Of a stretch of DNA of 64,000 bases, positions 1-8,419 are shown piece after piece (the stretch's first letter is position 1; the number at the start of each line of letters is the position of its first letter). The position numbers and the translations under genes were made by a program. The notes beneath the pieces are model-generated. The model was not told where the DNA came from and did not search any database. It worked only from the letters and a program-made list of their open reading frames with translations. Source of the stretch: Clostridium bowmanii (lineage in GTDB: Bacteria; Bacillota; Clostridia; Clostridiales; Clostridiaceae); contig NZ_JAHLDL010000010.1 in NCBI RefSeq assembly GCF_018861315.1, positions 1 to 64,000 of the forward strand, written 5' to 3'.

Positions 1-84
1 CACCCTTGTCTTAAGCTAACGGTTGGCACTATCAGCCCCCGTATCGGACTTTCACCGACGAGTAAACGCCCATGCCGGGCGCAC
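1..84 (-). mobile_element. 5' end of a group II intron (class C type), cut by window edge
   Basis: Read on the minus strand from base 84, the sequence starts GTGCGCCCGGCATGGGCG and continues with GGTGAAAGTCC, GATACGGGGGC and GTGCCAACCG. This is the conserved 5' domain I start of bacterial group II introns. It lies directly after the T-run of an intrinsic terminator (86-120), the typical insertion position of class C introns. The rest of domain I, any reverse transcriptase and domains V/VI lie outside the window. Family knowledge supplies the class; the target position is seen here. Confidence 0.85.
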
Positions 85-85
85 T

Positions 86-120
86 AAAAAAAAAGATAAA
101 AGCTTAAATGCTTCTATCTT
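86..120 (-). terminator. Intrinsic terminator of the LevR-like gene
   Basis: An 11-bp stem (93-103 with 110-120, one mismatch-free arm pair around a 6-nt loop) is followed on the minus strand by eight or nine Ts (85-92). It ends transcription of the regulator gene whose stop is at 146 and is the apparent landing site of the group II intron. Confidence 0.85.
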
Positions 121-145
121 AAAACACATGTTTACATTAAAATCT

Positions 146-3109
146 TTATTGCTCTAAAAATAAATCTGCAATTTTCTTAGCCGAATTTGCTCCATTTATT
201 TTCTCAATCATTTCACCTTTAGATAATAAATCAAACAATTTCAATATTATCTCCCCCTCACTTTCTTTAAGTGAAATCATAATTATTATATTTGTTTCAG
301 TGTCATTCTCCCAAATTATAGAATTTTTAAGTTTGAAAATAGTTAACGAAGATTTTTCCACAAACTCCGGAAGTCCATGAGGAATCGCAACATTGCCTAC
401 AATTATTGTACCACCCATCATCTCCCTTTTATACACACTCATTACATACTCTTCCGTGACATAGCCCTTTATTTGTAGCAATTTACACATTGCGTCAATT
501 ACATCTAGCTTTGAAAATAGATCATCTCTAATTTGTATGAGTTCTTCATTTATAACATATGATAATGGGCTAATTACCTTTATTCCCAGTAAGTTCTTTA
601 GCGCTAGTTTTCCATCTTCTTTTAAAATATCTGGAAATGAAATAAATGGAATACCCAAAACTTCAGGATTAATAGTTCCTACTATTGCTACTATATTATG
701 CTGTTCACGAATTTCACGAATTTTATCCTGAGCACTATCTTTGTTCATAATTCCAATTGGAATTATATCTATATTTTCATTTGAACTATCCATTATATCT
801 TCAATATACTTCTTAATTTTCAATGCCGAGCCTACACCAGTTATGCAGACTGTTATTATTGTCTTTGAATACTTAGTAGCTGCCTTTATTCCACCAACAT
901 AAGACTTATCTCCATCTAATGCATCAGCTATTTCATCTAAATCACTAGTTATCAGCGCTCTTCTTACTGCTTCCAGCACCATTACAGTATCAACTCTACC
1001 AACTACTCTTGTAGGTATTCCCGTTTGTTTAGTAATAATTTCACCAAAGGTTACAAGAGAACCCATATCAACCAGAAGTAAGCAACCTTTTCCTTCATAT
1101 ACTTTTTTTATTGTTTCTATGGTTTTTTTAAGCAGTGTTTGAGGACTCTCCTCAAGTGACATTTCAATTCCTATGGCAAGATTTGTGCCTAATAGTTTAT
1201 TTGATACATCTACCATTCCGCAGGCTACATGTCCGTGGCTTAATACAATAACATTCACCCTGCTTATCTTTTGATTCATAGTAGAAAAGGTTTTTAAGTA
1301 CATAGCTATAAAACCAACTTCATCATCAGGTAACTCTATATCTAAACTACTATTTATCTCACTGGTAAGTATTTTAGCAACTCTGTATTCATTATAATAT
1401 TCATTTTTAATATAATCTAATTGAGAATTTTTAATTATTTTTCCTTGTTTTATCCTCTCTAATGTAGAATTTAGGTGCACAGCTATACAATAATAAAAAT
1501 TTTCTTTTAGATTATCTATGTAACTTTTGGCTATGTTAGTTACATTTTCAACAACCCTCAATACTTTTTCATCAATTACATCCTTTAGTTCTTCTTTATG
1601 AAAAAGTGTATTTGATTCTATATTTTTAGCAAATCTATTTAAATCAAACTTCATTTTATTCCATATGATCTTATTTATTTCATCTTTTTTATGACCTTGC
1701 TTTTCAAGATGATAATATTTTTCTTGTATATTGCTATATATTTTATCAGGTAATATATACCTGTCATCCTTTAGCTTATATGTACTTACCTCTCCAGGGT
1801 TAACAATCAGGTCATCATCACATATCTCCTCTGAAATTGAGTTTCTGCTTGAAACACTAAGTATTCCTAGTGGCACATGATCAGGCAAATCTGTTATTTC
1901 AATAACGACGGATAAATTGTTGCTTAATGAATTTAAAAATCCTTTAGCACATGCCACTTGAATATCACTTCTTAATTGACCTATATTACCTGGACAACCA
2001 TATAATAATAAGGATCTAATAACATCAAACTTAATAGTAATTTCTTTACCAACTCTTGCAGCTTCCTGAGAAAAAAAATTTTCAATTAATATGTATCTTT
2101 CACTAATTGGCCTATCATTAATGGATGGAAGATCAATTATCATGGGTATCCTTCTTCTGAAAGTCAATAATAGTGAAGATTCTGGATCCTCTGTAGTTGC
2201 CGCAGTTATCATTACATTTGCTATTCTACTATTTTCTGTTTCACCTAGTCTCCTATAGTTTCCTTTATCCAGCAAATGAAACAATATTTCTTGTCCTTCA
2301 TTAGGTAACCTATGTACTTCATCTAAAAACAATATACCACCATTTGCTTTTTCCACTATGCCTATCTTATCAGTACTTGCTCCAGTAAATGCACCTTTTA
2401 CATATCCAAATAATTGGGAAAGAAGTAATTGAGGGTTATCTGAATAATCAGCACAATTAAACACTATGAAAGGAGCATTATTATTAAAATTCGAAGAATT
2501 AATAGCAAAGTTGTACATAGCTTCTGCAAAAAAACTTTTTCCTACCCCTGAAGGCCCAAGTATCAGAGTATGAAGGCCATGTGGAGGGTATAAAATTGCT
2601 GCCTCCGCTTGTCTTATTTGATTTCTGAGTGATCCATGATATCCTATAACCTCTCTTAGATTATTGTTTTTATTTATATTTATATTTTTGTGATTATTTT
2701 TATAATAATTTTGGACATCGGTTATATCACCGGTGCTTACATTTACTACTGTCTTTTCTATTGCTCCACTTAATGACACTTTATCACTATCTACAATATC
2801 TTTATCTTCATTCAAAACAACTTGTTTTCTTATTTGAGTGACAGAATACCTTGAGATGTCATAACCAATTTCAGATAAATTTTTACATAACATATTATCT
2901 GATATTAGCTTATTATCACTAATAATCTTTTTAATATCCACATATAAAACCTTTTCTCTTCTTTGGTTAGAATTAAGTAGATTCTTCTCTTTTCTAAATT
3001 TAGTTATATATGCTCTAGTAGTATTTACTTTTTTTGCTATATCATTATCTGTTAATGGTATCTTTTTATCTTCAGTTTCAATTAACTCAAGTATCGTTTT
3101 TTCAATCAC
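146..3109 (-). CDS. Sigma-54-dependent PTS-system transcriptional regulator, LevR family
   Basis: A 987-aa enhancer-binding protein that should activate sigma-54 promoters of a sugar PTS operon under phosphotransferase control. Seen in order: N-terminal helix-turn-helix (about residues 15-45); AAA+ sigma-54 domain with Walker A GPSGVGKS (about 185), GAFTGA loop and Walker B GGILFLDEV; a PRD region (about 470-590); an EIIA-Man-like domain with LSHGH (about 605); a GatB-type EIIB-like segment with TVCITGVG (about 740); and a C-terminal EIIA-Fru/Mtl-like domain with VAIPHG (about 920). The GTG start has a good GGGAGG site 7 nt upstream. No PTS genes or other target operon are in the window, so the regulated operon is probably beyond the left edge, past the intron, or lost. 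Full family length suggests it is intact. Confidence 0.92.
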   Translation of the reverse strand: MIEKTILELIETEDKKIPLTDNDIAKKVNTTRAYITKFRKEKNLLNSNQRREKVLYVDIKKIISDNKLISDNMLCKNLSEIGYDISRYSVTQIRKQVVLNEDKDIVDSDKVSLSGAIEKTVVNVSTGDITDVQNYYKNNHKNININKNNNLREVIGYHGSLRNQIRQAEAAILYPPHGLHTLILGPSGVGKSFFAEAMYNFAINSSNFNNNAPFIVFNCADYSDNPQLLLSQLFGYVKGAFTGASTDKIGIVEKANGGILFLDEVHRLPNEGQEILFHLLDKGNYRRLGETENSRIANVMITAATTEDPESSLLLTFRRRIPMIIDLPSINDRPISERYILIENFFSQEAARVGKEITIKFDVIRSLLLYGCPGNIGQLRSDIQVACAKGFLNSLSNNLSVVIEITDLPDHVPLGILSVSSRNSISEEICDDDLIVNPGEVSTYKLKDDRYILPDKIYSNIQEKYYHLEKQGHKKDEINKIIWNKMKFDLNRFAKNIESNTLFHKEELKDVIDEKVLRVVENVTNIAKSYIDNLKENFYYCIAVHLNSTLERIKQGKIIKNSQLDYIKNEYYNEYRVAKILTSEINSSLDIELPDDEVGFIAMYLKTFSTMNQKISRVNVIVLSHGHVACGMVDVSNKLLGTNLAIGIEMSLEESPQTLLKKTIETIKKVYEGKGCLLLVDMGSLVTFGEIITKQTGIPTRVVGRVDTVMVLEAVRRALITSDLDEIADALDGDKSYVGGIKAATKYSKTIITVCITGVGSALKIKKYIEDIMDSSNENIDIIPIGIMNKDSAQDKIREIREQHNIVAIVGTINPEVLGIPFISFPDILKEDGKLALKNLLGIKVISPLSYVINEELIQIRDDLFSKLDVIDAMCKLLQIKGYVTEEYVMSVYKREMMGGTIIVGNVAIPHGLPEFVEKSSLTIFKLKNSIIWENDTETNIIIMISLKESEGEIILKLFDLLSKGEMIEKINGANSAKKIADLFLEQ

Positions 3110-3213
3110 AATTTAACCTCCCATAAACCACTCTATCCTCTTTAACTAATTGTATTCTATTTTTGTTGTCCTTACAATAATTGATGCATTTTATTTAAAA
3201 TCGAAAGCTTGTG

Positions 3214-3417
3214 CTATGTAAACCATGCATTATTTAGTATTTTTATACCTTCAGCAATGTCATTTTCAGATATTTCGCCAAAACCAAGCATAATCATATT
3301 ATTAGAATATTTCTCTAACCTCATCCAAAACGTTGATACGGCATTAACTATTACACCATGATTTTTAGCCCTTATTATAATTTCATCTTCACTTAATCCA
3401 TTTTTCAATTCTACCAA
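3214..3417 (-). pseudogene. C-terminal remnant of a MocR/PdxR-type (GntR-aminotransferase) regulator
   Basis: The 67 codons match the extreme C-terminus of aminotransferase-fold MocR regulators: the GLSEDEIIIRAKNHGV stretch and LGFGEISENDIAEGIKIL are the usual last two elements. The HTH and the PLP-binding aminotransferase core (roughly 400 residues) are missing. The open frame begins abruptly at the junction with a plus-strand remnant at 3422, so one deletion probably removed the 5' ends of two divergent genes. No function is expected. Confidence 0.65.
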
Positions 3418-3421
3418 GATA

Positions 3422-3595
3422 TCTATCGGAAGTAAAGAGGTTATGGGCTATAGATCTATGGGAACTGGATTTTTAATTGAAGGTACTGCAAAATTTATCA
3501 AGTCTGGCTCAGAATTTGATATTATGAAAGAAAAGTTTTCATTTCTAAATAGAGTGCTTGAAATAACAGTTACATCTGCAAAGCAAACACTTTAG
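3422..3595 (+). pseudogene. C-terminal remnant of a PPOX-fold (pyridoxamine 5'-phosphate oxidase-like) flavoprotein
   Basis: A frame of about 57 codons runs into the MocR remnant without a start codon. The peptide (VMGYRSMGTGFLIEGTAKF ... FLNRVLEITVTSAKQTL) resembles the C-terminus of clostridial FMN-binding PPOX-family proteins. A MocR regulator with a divergently transcribed PPOX gene is a plausible original pair, and both are now truncated at the same point (3418-3421). Identification is from memory of the family and is moderate. Confidence 0.5.
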
Positions 3596-3720
3596 GATTC
3601 CTTTTACAAATCTTTAATTCACTGGTTGGCATCTTCAACACTTAACATGTCGTCAGTTCTTCATGCCCAGCTGCCCTTTCTGTTTATTAAGAAGTGTAGT
3701 TATCAAATTTCATCTAAAAA

Positions 3721-3753
3721 GCAACATTCTAATAACAAGAATGTTGCTTTTTT
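3721..3753. terminator. Terminator-like hairpin
   Basis: A 10-bp perfect stem GCAACATTCT/AGAATGTTGC (3721-3730, 3738-3747) is flanked by A-run and T-run, so it can work on either strand. No intact gene now lies directly upstream on the plus strand; it probably served the decayed gene ending at 3595. Confidence 0.75.
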
Positions 3754-3761
3754 AGAGTTAG

Positions 3762-3986
3762 TGTTTAAACCTCTTATTTACTTCATCTCTCTACTACGAC
3801 AATCACGAGGTGAAAGATTTGGATTGGATTAAAATTAAGAATCTTCAGGATGATTTTAATGTATTAGTTTCAAATCTTTCAGATGTAGAAAAAGAAAAAC
3901 TATTTGATGCACTTGACTGGAGTTTACATAGCAAAACCGACACAAGTGCCTATATTTTAATTTTAAATAATAATAAAATGGGGTAA
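3762..3986 (+). pseudogene. Unidentified coding remnant without start codon
   Basis: An open frame with no usable start encodes an acidic, helical-looking tail (HEVKDLDWIKIKNLQDDF, then EKEKLFDALDWSLHSK) and ends at TAA 3984-3986. Codon use and amphipathic composition look like real coding sequence, possibly the C-terminal part of a regulator, but I do not recognise it. It follows the hairpin at 3721 and precedes the small membrane gene at 4112. Confidence 0.3.
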
Positions 3987-4111
3987 TTTTCGGTAATTTA
4001 GATATGTTATTAAAATACATATTTAAGTGATTGGTATACATAATGAAAATCTGGTCATTATAATATTTACAGAGACTTAATAAATATATATTGTGAAAGG
4101 TTGTGTTTTAG

Positions 4112-4267
4112 ATGGGGTTTTTAAGTAGAATAGGTGGAATAATAATACTTTTTTGGTTCTTAGGGTTTATGTTTAATATTGGTGGACAAATGATTCATTG
4201 GTTACTTGTTATCGCTGCAATAGTATTAATTGTAGATATGATTTCAGAAAAAAGAAGAAGAACTTAA
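4112..4267 (+). CDS. Small membrane protein, Lmo0937/DUF5670 family
   Basis: This 51-aa peptide (MGFLSRIGGIIILFWFLGF ... ending in EKRRRT) has two hydrophobic segments joined by an N-I-G-G-Q turn and a positively charged C-terminus, as in the Lmo0937-family membrane proteins. An AAAGG site is followed by the leader TTGTGTTTTAG and ATG. A close paralogue with nearly the same leader lies at 60422-60574 on the other strand beside a CsbD gene, so a general-stress role is inferred. Function is not experimentally known to me. Confidence 0.75.
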   Translation: MGFLSRIGGIIILFWFLGFMFNIGGQMIHWLLVIAAIVLIVDMISEKRRRT

Positions 4268-4289
4268 AAAATTGTTATTCTGATAATGA

Positions 4290-4451
4290 AGATTAATAAC
4301 CGGTAAAACCCCCGTATTTCACTGCAGCTTTAATTACTCTGTAGTACTTCTAAATCTTCTTGTAAAATATGGAGCAGATATCAATATAAAGGATAAATAT
4401 ATTTTAATAAAATACGGTGGAAAAACTAAATTACAGTATTCTCAACCTTAA
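4290..4451 (+). pseudogene. Ankyrin-repeat remnant
   Basis: About 53 codons from 4290 to TAA 4449 contain one recognisable ankyrin unit (TPVFHCSFNYSVVLLNLL followed by VKYGADINIKDKY, matching the TPLhxA...LLxxGADINxxD pattern). There is no start codon and the repeat is single, so it is the tail end of a longer ankyrin protein whose 5' part was lost. Confidence 0.6.
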
Positions 4452-4477
4452 CACATTAACTATTTTTAACACAAAAG

Positions 4478-4517
4478 AACCACTGAAGCATATTTAATTA
4501 TACTTCAGTGGTTTTTT
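4478..4517 (+). terminator. Intrinsic terminator
   Basis: An 11-bp perfect stem AACCACTGAAG/CTTCAGTGGTT (4478-4488, 4503-4513) runs into TTTTTT. It follows the ankyrin remnant. Confidence 0.85.
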
Positions 4518-4730
4518 CTTGGTTATCTATTCTCATTGTTGCTTATGTTTGCTAATAACTCACCGTTGGAGTGATATCTTTTATATGAAGATTAGCATTT
4601 GCTTTCTTCATTAATTTTACCTCAATTTTAGTTTATTTAATTATTAAATTACTGTAATTAAATTGTTCTTAGAATTTTCAAAAATTTTGTTCAATATTTA
4701 TGATATACTAAAAATACAATTAAGAATTAA

Positions 4731-4797
4731 AAAGGAGTTGAAATTGGTTCTTACAAAGCCTAATGTATTATGGAAAATACGAACCTTAAAAGTATGA
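4731..4797 (+). promoter_or_regulatory. Leader with strong RBS and possible coupled 17-codon ORF before mltG
   Basis: AAAGGAG at 4731-4737 is 33 nt from the first ATG of the mltG frame (4770), too far for normal initiation, but 6 nt before a TTG at 4744. That TTG opens a 17-codon ORF whose TGA (4795-4797) overlaps an in-frame ATG of the MltG frame (4794-4796) as ATGA, the layout of translational coupling. So the MltG start may be 4794 rather than 4770. A small frameshift near the old start is the alternative. Confidence 0.4.
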
Positions 4798-5573
4798 AGA
4801 TTACTAAAACTATATTTATAATTATCATTTTTATTTTAGCATTATGTGGAATATTCTATCTAAGCAATTCTGTAACTAATAAAAATAATATAGTTACAGT
4901 TACAATACCAGAAGGATATACAAATATAGAAATAGGACAAGCATTAGAAATATCAGGATTGGTTACAGAAAAAGATTTTATAAATGAAACTGAGAACTGG
5001 GCAGATAATAATTACTGGTTTTTAAAAGAAGTGCCCAATGATAAACATAAGTTAGATGGTTTCTTATATCCTGCAACGTATTCTTTTTCAAATAAAACAT
5101 CAAGCAAAACAATTATAAATGAAATGCTTAAAGGTTTCCAATTAAACATAGCACCTAATAAAGATTATATTATTAAAAATAAATTGAATATAAGAAATAC
5201 TTTAATAACAGCTTCTCTAGTAGAAAAAGAAGCAAAAAAAGAAGTAGACAGGCCCAAAATAGCTAGTGTTATTTACAATAGGATAAATAAAAATATGGCA
5301 TTGCAAATAGACGCAACAATACTATATGTCATTGGTCATAAAGCAAAACTATACAATAAAGACTTAGCAGTAAAATCCCCATATAATACTTACTTGAATA
5401 AAGGGTTACCCCCATCACCAATATGTAGTCCAGGAACTAAGTCAATAAATGCTGCTATCCACCCAGCAAATACTAATTATATTTATTATGTATTAAATAG
5501 TAAAACTAATGAGCATATATTTTCTGAAACATATGCTCAGCACCTTAAAAATGTATCTATATATATTAAATAA
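4770..5573 (+). CDS. mltG: Endolytic transglycosylase MltG-like (YceG family)
   Basis: A membrane-anchored lytic transglycosylase predicted to cleave nascent peptidoglycan glycan strands at the outer face of the membrane. Seen: a short cytoplasmic N-tail, one transmembrane anchor (about residues 12-30), a LysM-like region (VTVTIPEGYTNIEIGQAL), then the YceG catalytic core with the family glutamate in LVEKEAK, the QIDATILYVIG segment, YNTYLNKGLPPSPICSPG and the C-terminal AAIHPANTNYIYYV. At 267 aa it is shorter than the usual 330-380, mainly in the N-terminal part. The first ATG (4770) lacks a ribosome site; 4794 is an alternative (see the leader entry). A terminator follows. Confidence 0.85.
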   Translation: MENTNLKSMKITKTIFIIIIFILALCGIFYLSNSVTNKNNIVTVTIPEGYTNIEIGQALEISGLVTEKDFINETENWADNNYWFLKEVPNDKHKLDGFLYPATYSFSNKTSSKTIINEMLKGFQLNIAPNKDYIIKNKLNIRNTLITASLVEKEAKKEVDRPKIASVIYNRINKNMALQIDATILYVIGHKAKLYNKDLAVKSPYNTYLNKGLPPSPICSPGTKSINAAIHPANTNYIYYVLNSKTNEHIFSETYAQHLKNVSIYIK

Positions 5574-5578
5574 TTAAA

Positions 5579-5623
5579 ATAGTCCCCATGATGAATATAA
5601 ATTCATTATGGGGACTATTTTTT
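5579..5623 (+). terminator. Intrinsic terminator of mltG
   Basis: A near-perfect long stem begins AATAGTCCCCAT and returns as ATGGGGACTATTTTTT immediately after the mltG stop. Confidence 0.9.
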
Positions 5624-5806
5624 ATACCATATTTAAGTGACTAAATTCCTTTCCACCCATTATAAACACCAAAGCAATATTGAATATACGAACTTCTATT
5701 TTTATCAAAGCCAAAGCAATTACTGCTAACTCCTTTCCTTAATAGTTTTAAATTTATTCACTTTATTTCTAAGCTATAAATTATAATTTAATTTTAGTTA
5801 ACATTT

Positions 5807-5848
5807 AATAATTAGTTTACATAATCCTTAGTATGTAAACTAATTATT
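5807..5848. repeat. 17-bp perfect inverted repeat
   Basis: AATAATTAGTTTACATA (5807-5823) is followed after an 8-nt spacer by its exact reverse complement (5832-5848). No T-run follows, so this is not an ordinary terminator. It could be a protein-binding site or the trace of an excised element. Confidence 0.7.
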
Positions 5849-5870
5849 GTTATTAGATAAATATCAAAAA

Positions 5871-5903
5871 AAGTAGAGACTCTTTTTAGTCTCTACTTTT
5901 TTA
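5871..5903. terminator. Bidirectional terminator
   Basis: An 11-bp stem AAGTAGAGACT/AGTCTCTACTT (5871-5881, 5888-5898) has A-runs on the left and T-runs on the right. It lies between two convergent transcription units and probably ends the eight-gene minus-strand operon. Confidence 0.85.
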
Positions 5904-5990
5904 ATATTTTCCTTTTTTTAGCTACCTTAAAATCTACAGTTATTGATCAAAACATAAAAGTGGAACTTTCATCTATTTTTCAAGAAACGG

Positions 5991-6758
5991 TTACCCTATT
6001 TCGATAATTCTATCAGAAAAAATAATCTTTCCGTCCTCTAGTGTAGTAATTTCCCCTAGATATTCATCAATGCAGTCTATCCCTGTTTTATTGTTTAAAT
6101 TTCTTGTTTTATCTACAAGAGCTACCGTTCCTTCAAATAAGAAAGCAATAGTATCACTCATGGAGAAAGCATCTTCTTTCTCATGGGTAATCATAATTGT
6201 TGTTATACTAAACTTCTTTTGAATCTTCATTATATAAGCCTTAACATAATTCTTTAGGTTATTGTCGAGACCAGTAAAAGGCTCATCCAACAGAAGCACC
6301 TTAGGATCTACAGCTAATGCTCTCATTAATGATGCTAGCTGCTGTTGTCCTCCCGAAAGCTGATGAGGGTATTTTTTCATATGCTCTTCCATATTAAAAA
6401 ATTCAGTAAGAGAATTCACCTTTTGTCTAATCATTTCTTTAGATACCTTCCTCATTTTAAGGCCAAACTCCACATTTTCTCTTATAGTCATATGGGGAAA
6501 TAGTAGTTTCGCTTGATGTACCATCACTATGTTTCTTTTTTCAATATGTACATCATTTATAATGTTTCCATCTACTAATATACTTCCTCTTTTAGGAATT
6601 AGAGCTCCTGTGATAATTTTAAATATTGTAGTCTTTCCCACTCCACTAGGACCTAAAATAGAAAAAAACTCACCATTTTCAATGGTTAAATTTATATCTT
6701 TTAAGATTTTATTTTTGCCAATAGAAAAATCTATACCCTTTAATTCTATTTTACTCAT
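5991..6758 (-). CDS. ynjD: ABC transporter ATP-binding protein, YnjD-like
   Basis: Cytoplasmic ATPase that should power the two permeases encoded just upstream. Walker A GPSGVGKTT is near residue 38, the Q-loop region follows, the signature is LSGGQQQ, Walker B is VLLLDEPF and the switch histidine sits in TIMITHEKEDA. About 255 aa, normal for an importer ATPase. I place the start at the second ATG (6758) because GAGG then has normal spacing; the first ATG is at 6764. It is the last gene of the operon. Its permease and binding-protein partners resemble E. coli YnjC and YnjB, a family with no proven substrate. Confidence 0.85.
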   Translation of the reverse strand: MSKIELKGIDFSIGKNKILKDINLTIENGEFFSILGPSGVGKTTIFKIITGALIPKRGSILVDGNIINDVHIEKRNIVMVHQAKLLFPHMTIRENVEFGLKMRKVSKEMIRQKVNSLTEFFNMEEHMKKYPHQLSGGQQQLASLMRALAVDPKVLLLDEPFTGLDNNLKNYVKAYIMKIQKKFSITTIMITHEKEDAFSMSDTIAFLFEGTVALVDKTRNLNNKTGIDCIDEYLGEITTLEDGKIIFSDRIIEIG

Positions 6759-6773
6759 ATCCATACCTCATAA

Positions 6774-7553
6774 TTAGCTCTTCTTTCTTAATATATTTTT
6801 ACCGATTAAAGATGTAAATATCATTACAACCACACCGTAGAATATATACATTAATGTATATGCTGCTGAAATATTTCTATTAGAATTAGTTATATAAGGT
6901 GTCATAATCATAGAAAAATTAACATGTTTATTGTTACCGATAAATAGATTAATAAAATATTGGGAATATGAAATAATAAAGGCCATGAAAAACGACCCAA
7001 TATATCCCTTAATATATATCGGTATATTTATATATTTAAAAGCTTGCCAGAAGGAAGCTCCTAGTCCTCTAGCTGTTAATTCCTCTTCTATACCCCAAAC
7101 CGTATAATAAGAATAGGTCATCTTAAAAGCATATGGCAGTGAAAAATAAGTATGCAAAATTAAAAGTGCAAAAGTTGAAGACAATGGGCTTTTCAAAAAC
7201 AATTTATGACTTCCTAAACATACACTTATTACTGGCAATAGCATTGGTAAATAAAAAATACTTTCTAAGGCAATCTTAGCTTTTATGTTTATTGTAATCA
7301 AAAACCTAGATACCATTATACTGCTAATTGTGGCTATCAATGCTACTTCCACAGAAAAAATCACTGATTTTATTCCAATATACCAATCCTTTGAAGTAAA
7401 AAAGTATTGAAACCCAGCTAGGGTAAAGGAATTAGGTAGTATATCTGTAGACCTCCAATTAGTAAAAAAGGCCCAAATGACCATAGATAGAATTGGTAAT
7501 ATAAGAAAAGCAAAAATCATAATTAATACTACTCTATAGCAGAATTTGTTCAT
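6774..7553 (-). CDS. ABC transporter permease (second YnjC-like half)
   Basis: An inner-membrane permease of 259 aa with six predicted membrane segments. The family EAA-type loop (about residues 165-180, ARGLGASFWQAFKYINIP) should contact the ATPase. The start codon overlaps the stop of the first permease by one base (TAATGA), which implies translational coupling. In E. coli the two permease halves are fused in YnjC; here they are two genes. The spacing to the ATPase gene is 9-15 nt, so all are co-transcribed. Confidence 0.85.
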   Translation of the reverse strand: MNKFCYRVVLIMIFAFLILPILSMVIWAFFTNWRSTDILPNSFTLAGFQYFFTSKDWYIGIKSVIFSVEVALIATISSIMVSRFLITINIKAKIALESIFYLPMLLPVISVCLGSHKLFLKSPLSSTFALLILHTYFSLPYAFKMTYSYYTVWGIEEELTARGLGASFWQAFKYINIPIYIKGYIGSFFMAFIISYSQYFINLFIGNNKHVNFSMIMTPYITNSNRNISAAYTLMYIFYGVVVMIFTSLIGKNILRKKS

Positions 7554-8419
7554 TATAATATCTCCCCTTCTCCATGGCCCTTTATCATATTATAATATAA
7601 AAAACATAACACAATAGATATTATAATCATAATCATATTTATAGCCATACCATAAATTCTATTAGAGAGATCAGAATTCAAATACGTCTTGTAAGCATAT
7701 ACTCCTATTGAAATAGGATTTGATGGTCCTAAATAATAAAATCCTTCATAGGTAAACATATTAAAGTTAAAAATGATTAAAAAAGAAGTTACTACTGACC
7801 TTTTCGCTAAGGGTAATAGTATTTTTATTATATATTTAAATTTAGTACAGCCTAAATTCTGAGCTACAAAACTATAGGTCTCATCAGCCTTCCTAAAAAT
7901 TGGCGCCACACAAAAGGCTACAAAGGGCAATCCCTTAAATATATTCAAAAGTATTACACCTAACCCACTGGAAGTATAAATTAAATTAACATTAGCCTGT
8001 GAAATTCCCAAAGTAGAAACAATATGATATAGTAAGCCCTTATCACTATAGGTATTATAAATTAGTGCAGCAGCTGCAACATAGGATAACAATATGGGAA
8101 TTTTATATAGAAGACTCATAAAATTATACTGCCACTTTGAAACATAGTATCCGGTGTAAACACCTAGGATAGTAGCAAGTACTGCAGATATAAATGCTAC
8201 TTTAAAACTAAAATATAAGCTTTTCAGGAAAATATGATCTGTAAATAAATCCACATAATACTTAGTGGTAAAATTATTAAAGGAAAGCTCAGGAATATAT
8301 CCTAAGCTTTCTAAAAATGTATTTATGATAACAACTATGGTAACTGTAACTATTATTGATAATGCAGGCAGCATTAATAATATTCCTTGAATTCTCTTCT
8401 TTTTAATATTATTTATCAA
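7553..8419 (-). CDS. ABC transporter permease (first YnjC-like half)
   Basis: 288 aa with six or seven membrane segments and a permease coupling loop around AQNLGCTKFKYIIKILLP. It starts at a TTG that lies inside the last codons of the binding-protein gene (11-nt overlap), with GGGAGG upstream. Together with the 7553-base overlap with the next permease this gives a tightly coupled unit. It should form the membrane channel as a heterodimer with the product of 6774-7553. Confidence 0.85.
   Translation of the reverse strand: MINNIKKKRIQGILLMLPALSIIVTVTIVVIINTFLESLGYIPELSFNNFTTKYYVDLFTDHIFLKSLYFSFKVAFISAVLATILGVYTGYYVSKWQYNFMSLLYKIPILLSYVAAAALIYNTYSDKGLLYHIVSTLGISQANVNLIYTSSGLGVILLNIFKGLPFVAFCVAPIFRKADETYSFVAQNLGCTKFKYIIKILLPLAKRSVVTSFLIIFNFNMFTYEGFYYLGPSNPISIGVYAYKTYLNSDLSNRIYGMAINMIMIIISIVLCFLYYNMIKGHGEGEIL

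Larger units (their letters stand above)
5624..5990. other. Intergenic region between convergent mltG and the ABC-transporter operon
   Basis: It holds a 17-bp inverted repeat at 5807-5848 and a bidirectional terminator at 5871-5903. No convincing gene was found; a minus-strand frame around 5630-5730 has a ribosome-like site but only about 30 codons and no recognisable content. Confidence 0.5.

Noticed and set aside
3626-3832. 68-aa plus-strand ORF
   Set aside because: It reads through a terminator hairpin and has no ribosome site or family features; another frame (3762-3986) looks more coding-like.
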